A DNA stretch of 64,000 nt from Maylandia zebra (Eukaryota; Chordata; Actinopteri; Cichliformes; Cichlidae): NCBI RefSeq assembly GCF_041146795.1, contig NC_135170.1, forward strand, positions 33,001,033 to 33,065,032. Direction: 5' to 3'. Every line of letters begins with the position of its first letter. The first letter of the stretch is position 1. Both the position numbers and the translations under genes were made by a program. A model generated the notes under the pieces. It was given only the letters and a program-made list of their open reading frames with translations, had not been told where the DNA came from and searched no databases. Of this stretch, positions 24,278-34,660 are shown piece by piece.

Positions 24278-24600
24278 CTTTCCTCCCCTCTGGAGTCGAC
24301 TCAAACTTTAGACGAGTTTATTCTAAGCCTGCCCGCTTCTCCCTGCGCAGTTTGAGCGCAGCAGCATATTTTAAACTTTTATTAAATGCAGGAAAAATCT
24401 TATTAAAGTCCTGTTTCTGTGCTGAATGAAGTTTCCCCGACGGGTCAGTAGAGTGAATGAAGTCGACTGAGGACGGAAGATAAACACGCTCAGCGTTCGT
24501 CTGCAGTCTGCGGTCTTCGCTCTGCTGCTGCAGCTGCACCAAGAGCGACGCCTTCCCTCCAACTTCAGTCCACCTTATCAAAATAAAAGCCACGGGTTCC
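24278..24600 (-). promoter_or_regulatory. grap2: Candidate non-coding first exon and promoter of grap2
   Basis: The coding exon of grap2 starts after a splice acceptor at 16189-16190, so an upstream exon must exist. On the minus strand, AGGGGAGGAAAG followed by GTAAGC (donor at 24277) is a strong donor, and the sequence before it, about 24600-24278, is locally CpG-richer than its surroundings. The link is inferred only from strand, spacing and the donor; another exon could be used. Confidence 0.35.
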
Positions 24601-24670
24601 GCCGTGTCTTCTCTCTGTGTGGTTTTTTATTATTTATTAGAGCCCAACATTAAACCAATGAGCTATTGTT

Positions 24671-24710
24671 ACTATTATTATTATTAGTAGTAGTAGTAGT
24701 AGTAGTAGTA
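24671..24710 (+). repeat. Trinucleotide microsatellite (ATT)n/(TAG)n
   Basis: A run of ATT units passes directly into about eight TAG units. Confidence 0.9.
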
Positions 24711-24721
24711 TTTAGTAGTTA

Positions 24722-25012
24722 TCACAGCAGATCATCTGCCTCCTTCACCACGTCCCTGTTTTCCTTCTCTCACCCCAGCCAGTCGCAGCAGATGGCCCCG
24801 CCCTCCCTGAGCCTGGTTCTGCCGGAGGTTTCTTCCTGTTAAAACGGACTTTTTCCTTCCACTTTCGCCAAAGTGCTTGCTAATAGGGGGCTCATATGAT
24901 TATTGGGGTTTTCTCTGTATGTATTATTGTAGGGTTTAATTTACAATATAAAGAGTCTTGAGGCGACTGCTGTTGTGATTTGGCACTGTATCAATAAAAT
25001 TGAATTGAATTA
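24722..25012 (+). repeat. Widespread teleost repeat ending ATTGAATTGAATT
   Basis: The phrases CAGATGGCCCCGCCCTCCCT, GGTTCTGCCGGAGGTTTCTT, AAAGTGCTTGCTAATAGG, TTGAGGCGACTGCTGTTGTG and AAAATTGAATTGAATT mark one of the most common fish interspersed repeats. Diverged relatives are at 27440-27660 and, as a short reverse fragment, at 7225-7285. Confidence 0.8.
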
Positions 25013-27439
25013 CATCAGTGAATCTTCTCTGTTGTCTTCTCTTTTCCCTCCTGTCTAACAGCTCCAGCTTAAAAATCCAGGATATCCACTACCCTCCTGT
25101 GTACATGTCCAAACCTCCAAAGTTGCCTCCAAACTGTCCGACCTGAGCTGTCCCTCTGATGTTCTAATTTCTGATCATTCCCACTGAAAATATTAACATC
25201 TTCAACTCTTCTAAACCTTCCCTTTCACTCTTGCTGTTATTCTTCTGTCACAAATTCCCAGTGAAAATCTTGGCATCATTAAGATTTGGATCAATTATTT
25301 ATTTATTTTAAAAGTTTGTATGCATTTATGTTTTTTGAGCACCTACATAAACTACACAAACTTATGAAACATACCACACATTTGCATTTTAAAGAAGGCT
25401 CCAGTTGCCAAGGTAACCCTTTAATGTATTTACTACCAGGTTATACGTCAATCACAGGTACTCTTCACTCTCACTGAGAGTCACTTCAGTCACTCAACTG
25501 CAAATACAGAAAAATCTATCTCAGGTCAAACCCACTTTGTCTCACCAGCGGTTATTTCGCCAAGTGGCCAAATATCTTGTGATGAATCTCTTCTAATATG
25601 CAAGCATCTTAAGTGAACCCTAGTTTTTAGCAACCCAATTAAATTAAATTACTTAACCTGAAATCTGGACATGACTCACTGGTTTGATAATTTCTTCATC
25701 ATACTTTTTTTTTTTTCAAAGTTTGAAAATTGGATAAAGGGAATGGTCGGGAACAGAAACTAAATATCTATGAGTTTACAATGAGAGTGAAACTTCTCTA
25801 TAAATGCTGTGCCATCACATGATCCCCAGAAAGATGCTGAGCTGACATTTTTATGGTTTAAACCAAAGACCTGTCATCCACTGGCTTCTGGACTTTACAT
25901 TTTAAAGACTCAGCGTCAATGTCTTGACTGTTGCCATGTTAGTTTTTAAAGGTAGAAGTGAGCATAACTGGAAAAGAAATTGGACTAAGTTATTAGTGCA
26001 GTCAACCACTCAGCAGGCAGCATTATTTGTCACTTACACTAAAATATTTAAATTTTTGAACAAACTGCCTGCGCGGCTCTTCTACATAAGCAGACACAGA
26101 AAACACTAGAAATCAAAATGGACCTCCAACCTTTGTTTTCTACAGTAACTCTGCATGATTCACAACTCAAAATGATCCTCCCCTCTTTAAGCTGTCTTTC
26201 TTCCGATTGTATGCCAGTCACAAATAACAGCAAGTGGGTGGATAACTGTGCCTGTGGTTACCATGTTAGTGATGTCTTGACTATGTTATTAAGTGATTTT
26301 TCACATATTTTGGAATAAAACATTAAAAAAATACAGTTTTAATTTCAGTTCAGCATCACGTTTTGCACTTAAAATACCACATAACAGTCATACAAATGAT
26401 ATATGCTAATATCTTATTCAATGTCCTGCAGGTATAACACACTCAAGAATATTCAGATGATAAATGTACTTTGCAAATCTACCTGCTGAATAAATAAATC
26501 TTCAAAGAACTGCACTAATGTACAGTCCTATTTAAATCAACTTGCAGAGACCCAAAAGACTGAAAACCTGCCAGAGCACATGAAGAAATGAAGAAATAAG
26601 AAACGCAGATGCGTTCATCAAAGCAGGAGCGACTGTGAGCAGGATGCTGCTGCAACATTTGTGAAGATACCAGAATGGTCATAAGAAATGAAGATGGGGA
26701 AAATTTTACATTGCGTTCTGCTTATTTTCAACATGATAGTAGTTTATCTAAAATCTAAAAATCTAAAAACACAGATAATCTGCAGCTCTTTAAGGACTGA
26801 TGTGTATTCATTAAAAAACAGGCTCCCTGATCTTTAGGAACCCAGAAATCACAAGATCCTACATCTACACTGAAATGCTACATTAGATAAATTAAATCAA
26901 CAATATTTAATACCACAAAAAACACATAATCAGGTTTTAATAAAAAAAAAATTAGAACAGCGTTATTATGACTATTTTTTTAAAATTGTTATATTATTTA
27001 CTTTTATTATTACAACAACTCGCATACCAAAATAATTTCTCAAATGTGGGCTAAATTAGCAGTATTATTATTTTTTTTATTATAAGCGGTACTAGTAGTA
27101 GTAGTATTTATTATTATTATTCATTTACAGAATCAACGGTCCACAATTTAAAAACTTGCTTGATGCTTACAGATCATTTTCCTACAAGAAGACTGAGGCT
27201 AATGTTTCCACAGCTGGGACCAGTAGCATGTAGTCTGAAATCCTGTGAGCACATATCATTTTCAGAAGGATGAGGAATTGAATTTAAACGAGAATTCTTA
27301 ATTAGTCGTCAAATGTACTCCAGCAGCCACACATGCACTCCTCTGCAGTAAAAGTCTATTAGCTTTACCATTACTTTCCTTTACTACAAAGCTAATAGTA
27401 AGCTCTGGATCAGGCACTCTGAACCAACCCATAATCATG
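25013..27439. other. Intergenic, no gene found
   Basis: AT-rich sequence between the candidate grap2 promoter and the orphan reading frame at 31 kb. Short TAGTAGTAGTAG and ATTATT runs lie near 27060-27125. No supported exon on either strand. Confidence 0.45.
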
Positions 27440-27660
27440 CTGCTCCAGGCTCAGACTGGATTGTGGCTACCTCTCCCTGAGGAGGTCACTTCCTGTTAAA
27501 AGTTTTTCCTCCCCGCCATTGCCTGATCTCACAGGAGACCATCTGAACACTGAGACTGGGGTTTCTCTCTAATATTGTGAGGTGTGTACCTTCCAGTTTA
27601 AAGTGCTTTAAGGTCACTGTGGTTGTGAATTGGTGCTGTATAAAGTTTTATTAAACTTGC
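27440..27660 (+). repeat. Diverged copy of the teleost repeat at 24722-25012
   Basis: GGTCACTTCCTGTTAAAAG, AAAGTGCTTTAAGGTCACTG and TTGTGAATTGGTGCTGTATA follow the same order as GGTTTCTTCCTGTTAAAA, CTTGAGGCGACTG and TTGTGATTTGGCACTGTATC in the better copy. Confidence 0.55.
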
Positions 27661-30640
27661 TTTCCTGTATAGTTTGTTCTCAAGCATGCAGCACACACAT
27701 GGCTGTACAGTCTGTTCTGGAGAGAGAAATCTTACATGCACTCTCGCTTTACATGCATGAAACTTGCATAAGAGGATGTTTGGTTGTGCACACATCACAT
27801 GCCATCACCTCTAAATATTCTCATCACTCATTTGATCTGTAAAAAAAACTTATAAGACAGTTTAATAGAGTCATTTTTTCAAACATTTTTATCAACATAG
27901 TTATTCATATTTTTGAATGACTGCAGATGAACACAGGATGTGATCAATCAATGAAACTACACATTTACATAAGAAACTGAAATATGCTTTAAAAAGCACT
28001 AAGCGACACGAGACTCGCTTCTCTTTCATTTTCCTCTGTAGTCTTAAAACAGTCACATTATGTGCATTAGATAAAGATCAAATCCTGTTATCTTGATAAC
28101 TGCTTGTCTTCTTATTTAGATGCTTTCTAAACAGTAAATGGTGAAGATACATTTTTATTACTCAGAAAAAGCAAAGAGAAAAGTGGATTCTTATGCATTT
28201 TACATCCCTGTTCTGTTCTTTTGTTATGTATTAGATTGTTTTTATAATTCATGGCAGCGCTGATGCTTCTCCACCAATCAGTGACTATTACCTCAATGGA
28301 GTGTGTGTGTTAATGTTGATACAACAGAAAATAGTGTATTTATTTTAACGTTTTAATTAACTGCATGGAGAAAAGTGTCAAACACAGCAAAGTAGAAATG
28401 ATGCATGTCATTTTTTATCCTCTTTATGTTTTTATGTTGTGCTTAAAAATCTGGATTTTGTGCTTTTCTAAAATTTGGTATGCACAGAAATTAAAAAGCC
28501 TTGAACCTGGTCTGTGTTTAATTTTGCATTATAAGTTTTTGATCTTTTTTTTCTTTCAGATTGTGTCATTTAGTTGATTCGGCACACGTTTGTTTTGTGT
28601 TCACTTACTTTCTGTGTGTTTTGCATCATCTGCAAAGTAAAACCAAATCAGACCATTTTATTGTACTTTACACAGTTCAGACAATATTATTGCATTACTC
28701 GGGTTATAGATAAATAACACAGAGAAACAGTTATATCATATTACTCAAAGTGCATCATGTGCATTTAGTAAGGAAGGTCCATTCATGTCCAAAAAGAATA
28801 GACAAAAGCACGAGTGACTTCTTCTCTATGTCTTGAATGTAATCCGGTTGCAGACCACAAACATGGCGGTCTTCTTCTTGGCCGAACAAGGAAATCCCTA
28901 AGTAAAAACAATCTACTAAAGAGTTTGATCTTTTGTGTGAATATTTGTAGGACTCGTTCCAGATTGTTCCAGTTTTCCACCTGGTTTGAACCACTGGTTT
29001 ACCTGCAGTGTTAAAGCCTCGGTCAGGTTTCCTTCATTTTCCTCATTTCAGGTTTAAAACTGACCCAGAATGAAAGTAAAATGCACTTTATTATTCTGTC
29101 ATTGTTGCCATGTGAAACATATAACTCTATTTCTATTCTTTTAACTGACATTTCAGTGCCATCTCATTAATAATAATAACTTTATTTCTATAGTGCGACC
29201 TTTTTAAAAAAGAAAAACAGAGTTTATCCAGTGCTTTAACAGAGAAGCAAAAACAATCATACAGAATATAAATAAGTATAAAAATAAAGAGATTTTGAGG
29301 CAGTAAGATGATTAATCCTATGCTGAGCTACACAGAAGAGTCGCAATTAAAATCTCGCTGTAAAGCCAACACTGGCATTAGTCATCTGTCATCACCGACA
29401 CAAGCAGACATCTCTGTAATATTCAGCCAGAGACGGAGGAAAGGTGGTTAGAAATCAAACAGCTTCTTCCTGTAGCATGACAGGAGTTCCTCACTGAGGG
29501 ACTCTGTCTGGCCAGCCTCATGCAAAATAAGTGAGAAAACAGACTGAATGCATGTGTGCCGAGCTGCTCTTGGCGTGTCAGAGCTCACAGATCGCAGGAA
29601 GGTGTAAAAACGCAAGTCTGACCTGAATCTCCAAACCGCTCGCTGTGCACAGCAGCTGCAGGTGGATCACATCCGCCTCTTGCCCTGTTACTCAATACCA
29701 CAAGATAAATACACAGTTGTGTGTGTGTGTGTGTGTGTGTGTGTAGACACAGAGACAGACATTAAACTTGGGTTTGTTTAGAAATGCCACAGGTGCATGC
29801 AGTGGCCGACTGTTATTAACTCTCAGTGTGAACATGTTTAGCATTTACATGTTTTAAAACCGTTTAAACTTGTTGGGAACGCACATTAGTGCAGCTGTGT
29901 GCTTTTCTTTTTTCATTTAAAGGTTTTGTAAATTACTTCCAAAATGAACTGAAGCTCTCAAGAACTGCCAGAACTTTGTGCCCAAAATATCGGTGTACAT
30001 GGTTGAAAACAGGCCTGGGCTCCGCTTTCATGTATTAACCAATTTGTGCCACAAGATGGTGCAGTGAGTCAACCAGACCTGTCATTAACCTTCTTAATTA
30101 CAGTCAAAAGCCGAAGCCTCTTGAGGACATGGAAGTACGGCTGAAAATAAAAATCAAAGGTTAAGAAAAAATATTTAGCACTGGTGAAATGCTGCCCCCT
30201 GGTGGAGTTTAAGGTAAGACTTGCACAGAGTGATTACAGAAAGTGCCTGCATTAACCCACTGACTGTATATTAAAGAAACAGCCAGTGCAGATTTGCTTT
30301 AAATGTGAAATCCTTCAAATGACCAGTTCAAGAAAACAGAAGATGGCAAATCAAAATTGCACATCAGTAATTTTTGCAAGTAAAATGAAGAAGTCACCAG
30401 TTTTTTGAATTAGTCCCTATTAGAGTTATTTGTTCCACACTATTGTATTTATACTGTCCCACTGCAATAATAGTAGAAATGTGAAACAGGAAAAAAAGCT
30501 TCAGACTTAAATCATTTGTTTTCCTTTTGGTGCTTGATGTCTTTAGATGCTGCCTCCATTTCTGTTTTTCTCTGTTAACTGGCATCTCCAGTTTTGCACA
30601 TTTTTATCTAATGCTGGTGGCAGTTTGTTCATAGAGTAAT
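27661..30640. other. Intergenic, no gene found
   Basis: Contains a repeat-like piece at 29168-29250 (AATAATAATAACTTTATTTC) and a dinucleotide run; otherwise AT-rich without supported exons. A match to a fish repeat around 29995-30100 is possible but not secure. Confidence 0.45.
29719..29744 (+). repeat. (TG)13 microsatellite
   Basis: Uninterrupted TG dinucleotides. Confidence 0.95.
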
Positions 30641-31324
30641 TTATATCCTGCCATGAAATAAGAGTGACATTACTAAAAGCACAATATTAAAATTAATGAT
30701 TAGGATCACCATTAGATAATGATTAACGCGTCTGTTGGTGAAGTATCTAAAGCTGTTGCTCCGCCTATCGCCTCTATTCTCTATGCCCACCTCTAGTGTT
30801 ATGACACCGCCTTCCTGGCCTCTGAGAGCGTTGTGCCTCACTACAGTGTTACAGTAGAAGATGTGGCAAGCCACACAGCCACACATTCTGGACAGTTGGA
30901 GATTGCGCACTAGGTCTGTGGAGGCGGCCAAGTCTGTGTGGACTGTGTGATACTGTCTGTAATCATTACTTGTTGTTTGTTGGGGTCTGCTGTTGAACTG
31001 AAGGTGGTTTATGAACCGGACATGATTCGGATCATCTGTGGAGGCACTGCTGCTCTGGACCTGCTGATTGTTGAACTGGCTGTACTCGTAACTTGTTGTC
31101 TGTGGAGGTCTGTTGTGGTACAGCCTGTAAGGGTTACTTGTTGTCTCTGATGGTCTGTTGTGGTACAGCCTGTAAGGGTTACTTGTTGTCTCTGATGGTC
31201 TGTTGTGGTACAGCCTGTAAGGGTTACTTGTTGTCTCTGATGGTCTGTTGGGGTACAGCCTGTAAGGGTTACTTGTTGGCTGTGGAGGTCTGTTGTTGAA
31301 ATAGTCTTGGCTATTTGATGGAAC
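30641..31324 (-). CDS. Orphan gene, terminal exon with coding minisatellite
   Basis: 227 open codons on the minus strand; an in-frame TGA just upstream of the acceptor shows the exon cannot extend further. It holds four full 15-residue repeats plus degenerate units on both sides (e.g. YFNNRPPQPTS and LQFNSRPQQTTS), then the Cys patch and the hydrophobic C-terminus. Excluding repeats, about 170 unique codons stay open in AT-rich DNA, which is unlikely by chance. Confidence 0.55.
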   Translation of the reverse strand, partial: VPSNSQDYFNNRPPQPTSNPYRLYPNRPSETTSNPYRLYHNRPSETTSNPYRLYHNRPSETTSNPYRLYHNRPPQTTSYEYSQFNNQQVQSSSASTDDPNHVRFINHLQFNSRPQQTTSNDYRQYHTVHTDLAASTDLVRNLQLSRMCGCVACHIFYCNTVVRHNALRGQEGGVITLEVGIENRGDRRSNSFRYFTNRRVNHYLMVILIINFNIVLLVMSLLFHGRI

Positions 31325-31673
31325 CTGATTGGAAGCTCAAAAGAAACAAAAAAAAAAAAAAAACAACACTTACAAATGTTTTCATGAGTTTGTTTGCTGT
31401 CATTTCATTTTCTTACGTCACAGAAAAGTTACTTTTGAAGATGAAAATATTTTGCCATTGCAAATTTTGCCAATTTTATGCTCCATAAACATGTTACTTA
31501 GCATGCAGTTTCATTTGCATATGAAGGTTTTCACAGTGTTGTATCTTAGCATATTTACCATCATCTGAACTACTGTCAAATGGGGAAGTAGGCATCTTCT
31601 TGGACATCTTGGCGTCTTCACGCTCCCCCTTTTCCATCAGGGCTGTAAGTGCAGCTAGAAGAATTGATATCTC
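30641..31673 (-). CDS. Unrecognised spliced gene: tandem 15-residue repeats, Cys patch, C-terminal hydrophobic helix
   Basis: Three exons fit: 31673-31559, a 23-nt microexon 31396-31374, and a terminal exon 31324-30641 with stop. Sites are CTCTAACAG / GTAAAT, AAATGACAG / GTAAGT and, after a long T-run, CTTCCAATCAG. Exon one ends in phase 1, the microexon restores phase 0, and only that path avoids stops. The 273-residue partial product starts EISILLAALTALMEKGERED, then has NPYRLYHNRPSETTS repeats, a Gln/Asn/Ser-rich part, CGCVACHIFYC, a basic stretch with RGDRRSNSFRYFTNRR, and LMVILIINFNIVLLVMSLLF four residues from the end. That suggests a tail-anchored or type II membrane protein. No start codon context was fixed; the 5' part is probably missing. 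I do not recognise the family. It could be a young gene, a transposon product or a decaying gene; no expression evidence is available. Confidence 0.5.
31091..31306 (+). repeat. 45-bp minisatellite, four full units plus a partial
   Basis: Units start ACTTGTTGTC and end CTGTAAGGGTT; they begin at 31091, 31136, 31181 and 31226 and a partial unit follows from 31271. The units differ by only a few bases. The 45-bp length keeps reading frame on the minus strand. Confidence 0.95.
31374..31396 (-). CDS. Orphan gene, 23-nt microexon
   Basis: CAG precedes and GTAAGT follows; the 23 bases add ANKLMKTF when joined to phase 1 and restore phase 0 for the last exon. Direct joining of the two larger exons hits a stop after four codons, so this tiny exon is needed for an open product. 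Confidence 0.45.
31559..31673 (-). CDS. Orphan gene, exon before the microexon
   Basis: Encodes EISILLAALTALMEKGERED and AKMSKKMPTSPFDSSSDD, an amphipathic helix-like part followed by an acidic Ser-rich end. It is open in only one frame, starts after CCTTCTCTAACAG and ends at GATG/GTAAAT in phase 1. Confidence 0.5.
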
Positions 31674-31777
31674 CTGTTAGAGAAGGAGTTGGATCCAGAT
31701 CATTCTTAAGTCAGATTTAAACATATGTAATTAGTACAGCAAAGATATCCCAGCCCAGCATGTGTTTTTCCTTCAAC

Positions 31778-31828
31778 TTGTAGGAAGTCCTCCAAGTTCT
31801 CCACAATCTCAAAGTCAGAGAAAGTCAC
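31778..31828 (-). CDS. Possible further upstream exon of the orphan gene
   Basis: An open 17-codon piece, VTFSDFEIVENLEDFLQ, follows AG and is followed by GTTGAAGG; phase 0 at both ends fits the next exon. The donor is weak. The pattern faintly recalls the start of DUF4806-type fish proteins but the similarity is too short to rely on. Confidence 0.25.
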
Positions 31829-31844
31829 CTACCTAATATTGTGT

Positions 31845-32100
31845 TGGTCCCTATTTTGCTAACAAAACAGCCCTAACCCATTGAGGAATAGAATAGAATA
31901 GACCCCTGAAGGTGTGCTGTGGCATCTGACACCATGATGTTAGCAACAGATTCTTTAAGTCCTGTAAGTCGGGGCCTTTCTGTGTGGAGTTTGCATGTTC
32001 TCCACATTTTTGGATAGGTTTTCTCCCAGTATTCCACAGACATGAAATTAGTGGGGTTTGTTTCTCTGTGTTAACCCTGCTTCAGAATGGATGAACTGAA
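31845..32100. repeat. Two adjoining interspersed repeats
   Basis: 31845-31967 (TGTTGGTCCCTATTTTGC, CCTGAAGGTGTGCTGTGGC, TTTAAGTCCTGTAAGTCG) matches a common fish repeat. From 31968 the phrases GTGTGGAGTTTGCATGTTC and TTTTCTCCCAGTATTCC belong to the L2/CR1-like family also seen at 1890-2195 and 50190-50400. Confidence 0.6.
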
Positions 32101-32107
32101 TTGAATT

Positions 32108-32360
32108 AAAATGGTAAATGGACTGGTTCTTATGTAGTTTTGTTCTACTCTGACCACTCAAAGCACTCTGCACACTTCTACCTTTCTATGTAAGTGCTTT
32201 CTGTCTAACATTCACATGCATTCATACTCCGATGGATGAACTGAAGACAAACTTGGGGTTAGTATCATGCCCAAGGAGATTTGGCATGCAGACAGAAGCA
32301 GATGGGGATTGAACTTTCAACATTCTGATTAGAAGGTGACCTGAGCTACAGCCACTCCCA
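32108..32360 (-). mobile_element. Diverged tRNA-derived SINE copy
   Basis: Same layout as 15198-15474: ATGGTAAATGGACTGGTTCT at one end, TTCATACTCCGATGGATG, GGGGTTAGTATCATGCCCAA and GACCTGAGCTACAGCC at the other, with more mutations. Confidence 0.7.
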
Positions 32361-32924
32361 TAATTCATAACCTTCGAATGACGTTTCTATAATAAGTATG
32401 CCGGAGAGGTGGTGGAGCTCCAAAGTGACCTGTGTTTGAGCACTCTGACATTGATATGAACAGGAAAAATATTCACACATTTTTGCAAAATTCACCAAAG
32501 CAAGTCATAACATGCTATTCCCAAACAAGCTGTGTTTCCTGATGTAACTTTTCTTCAGGTTTTTTCAAAGCCACTGGATAACTTAGGCATCACAATTTTG
32601 ATCCAATAAATATTGGAGCGTTTTAAAGGTGTTTTAAAACACCTGCATATATTTTGAAGGCTCCAGGAAAGAGATTCAGAGTGATTAGTAACACCTAAAG
32701 TGCTAACATACCACAATCAACCTGTCAAACAGGGTGTTCTTAGTACTTAGTTTCACCTTTAAAATACAAAAACACATATAAACAACACACACTTCTGTCT
32801 TCACAAGGAGAGGCTACTCTCAAAGTATTCAAAGCAGCTCAAATGTCATATTTAATGTTACAGAAACAACAGATTAATAGTGAAAAGCAAACAATGAGCA
32901 CCAAATCTCTGACGTTTTTGTTTC

Positions 32925-33105
32925 AGTGCGCCTCTGTCAGTGCGCCCCAGGGTGGCTGTGGCTACAATGTAGCTTGCCATCACCAGTGTGTGAATGTGTG
33001 TGTGAATGGGTGGATGACTGGATATGTAAAGCGCTTCGGGGTCCTTAGGGACTAGTAAAGCGCTATATAAATACAGGCCATTTACCATTTACCATTCACC
33101 TCTCA
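32925..33105 (+). repeat. Second SINE-like type, fragment
   Basis: GCGCCCCAGGGTGGCTGTGG, GTGTGTGAATGGGTGGATG, GTAAAGCGCTTCGGGGTCC and AGCGCTATATAAATACAGGC are the standard order of a common fish repeat; the tail is shared with the other SINEs. Confidence 0.65.
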
Positions 33106-33500
33106 GATTTAACCTTTTTTTTAATATCTGGATATTTGGATATCAGCAATATTACTGCTATGATTTCAACTTTGTATGTGTGTTTGTGTGTGTCTATGTT
33201 CCCGCATGTGTTACAGAAACTGTGAAATCTTGTCAGACTTGACTGTCTATGGGCAGATTTTGTCAACATGGTAAGCATCAATATGCAGTCATAAAACACA
33301 ATAGGCAGCTGAAGTTCAATTTGATAATAAGTGTTGTCTCTGAACTTGTAACTAGTTTTGAATTGCTGTACAATAAAAGAATATTTAGAATTTATTTTCA
33401 TGAATTGAATTCAACCTAACAACATTTTAGTTTAATATAGTTAACTAAAGTTCACATACTGTCATCACATTGCATTGAAACGACTTCCTCCAAAGCAAAC

Positions 33501-34087
33501 TGTCATGGAGTGAACGTTAGGACCCAAATGCAGTTTTCATAGTTATGCAGAAATAACAAAAAACTAACCTTTTATTAAAGTCGAGGAGTAATCCACAACA
33601 CACATAAAAAATAAGAAAACTTTCAAAAAGGATCACGAGGAGAACACGAGAGCACACAAACAGATACTGAAACAATGACTGACAGGCAGGGCAGGCCTGT
33701 GTAAACACACACAAGGGACTTTCAGATAAAACAGAAAGTAAACAAACCACCAAACAGATATGACAATGACATACAAGGAAACACTAGAGGAGGCTGGTCT
33801 TAAATACATAAAAAGACAAGGATATAACTTTAAATAACTCTTAACATTATCTGGATTATAAAATAACAAGAAGTAAACAGAACTGACTAAAGAGTCACAA
33901 TGAGCCCAAGCAGGGAAGGCCAATTATAAACTCTGCAATGACAATACAATCTGACCACAATCAACTAGAAGTAAAACAGAAATGAGGAACAGTACAGGGG
34001 CACAATGTTGAAAACATAAGATTTCTAGATAGAATTAGAAAGAAAACCTAACATAAACTGAAAGGAAAGCCTGAAGTCTCCATGACA
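33501..34087 (-). mobile_element. Solo LTR of a retrotransposon
   Basis: The 587-bp block begins TGTCATGGAG and ends CTCCATGACA, a 10-bp perfect inverted terminus obeying the TG...CA rule. On the minus strand it has AATAAA about 75 bases before the end, then TGCATTTGGGTCC, as teleost Gypsy LTRs do. Flanks CAAAC and GAAAC agree in four of five bases, a likely eroded target duplication. No internal retroelement coding sequence is attached on either side, hence solo. Confidence 0.65.
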
Positions 34088-34405
34088 GAAACAATCGGTA
34101 AGGTGCATACCATGCAGGTGTTTTAGTCATCACATGAGTCAGTGGTGCATACCTATCATTCTCTGATTATGCCAACAAAACTGAACTGAGCGTAAAGTCA
34201 TTGTAGTGCAGCCATTCCCAAAGAAAAGTGCTGCAGTTCACTTCAAAACCAGAAAGACCATCTCTGATCAGTAAGTCTGCTTTCTGTTGTTGCCTTGAAG
34301 CCTGGCGTTTCTGTGTGTGAGACAGTGGAGGAGATTCTGTTCCTGTTCATGTGGGATTGGCACTCTGGATTTGTTACCTTTCTGTTCCAAAGACCTTGTA
34401 AATAG

Positions 34406-34660
34406 TGATGGGCCAAACGAGGCTTCATAAAACACTGAAGAATTCAAACCATTTGTGCCGCAATAATATAGAGGCTTCGAAACAATCTGAACCCCATCTC
34501 CACAGTGACACCTGCTGGCCAATTTGGGAATTACCACATCTTGATGGTGCAATTCTGTCAGACAATGACAGAGACGAGCCCTGCACATTTCCAAATAAAG
34601 CAACTTATTATATCAGACTGTCAATAATTGTGATCAGCAGGCGTTGGGGAGAAATCTCCG
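34406..34660. repeat. Possible hAT MITE remnant
   Basis: AGTGATGGGCCAAACGAGGCTTC near 34407 resembles the left end of a common fish hAT-derived repeat (AGTGATGGG...GAGGCTTCATGAA). No matching right end was found, so boundaries are guesses. Confidence 0.35.

Noticed and set aside
31093..31299. Plus-strand frame with CCGTACKGYLLSLMV repeats
   Set aside because: It is the mirror of the minisatellite; it has no splice support, whereas the minus-strand frame continues through unique sequence.
31559..31828. DUF4806-type protein identity for the orphan gene
   Set aside because: Resemblance rests on a few residues of one uncertain exon; the order of the following parts does not fit.
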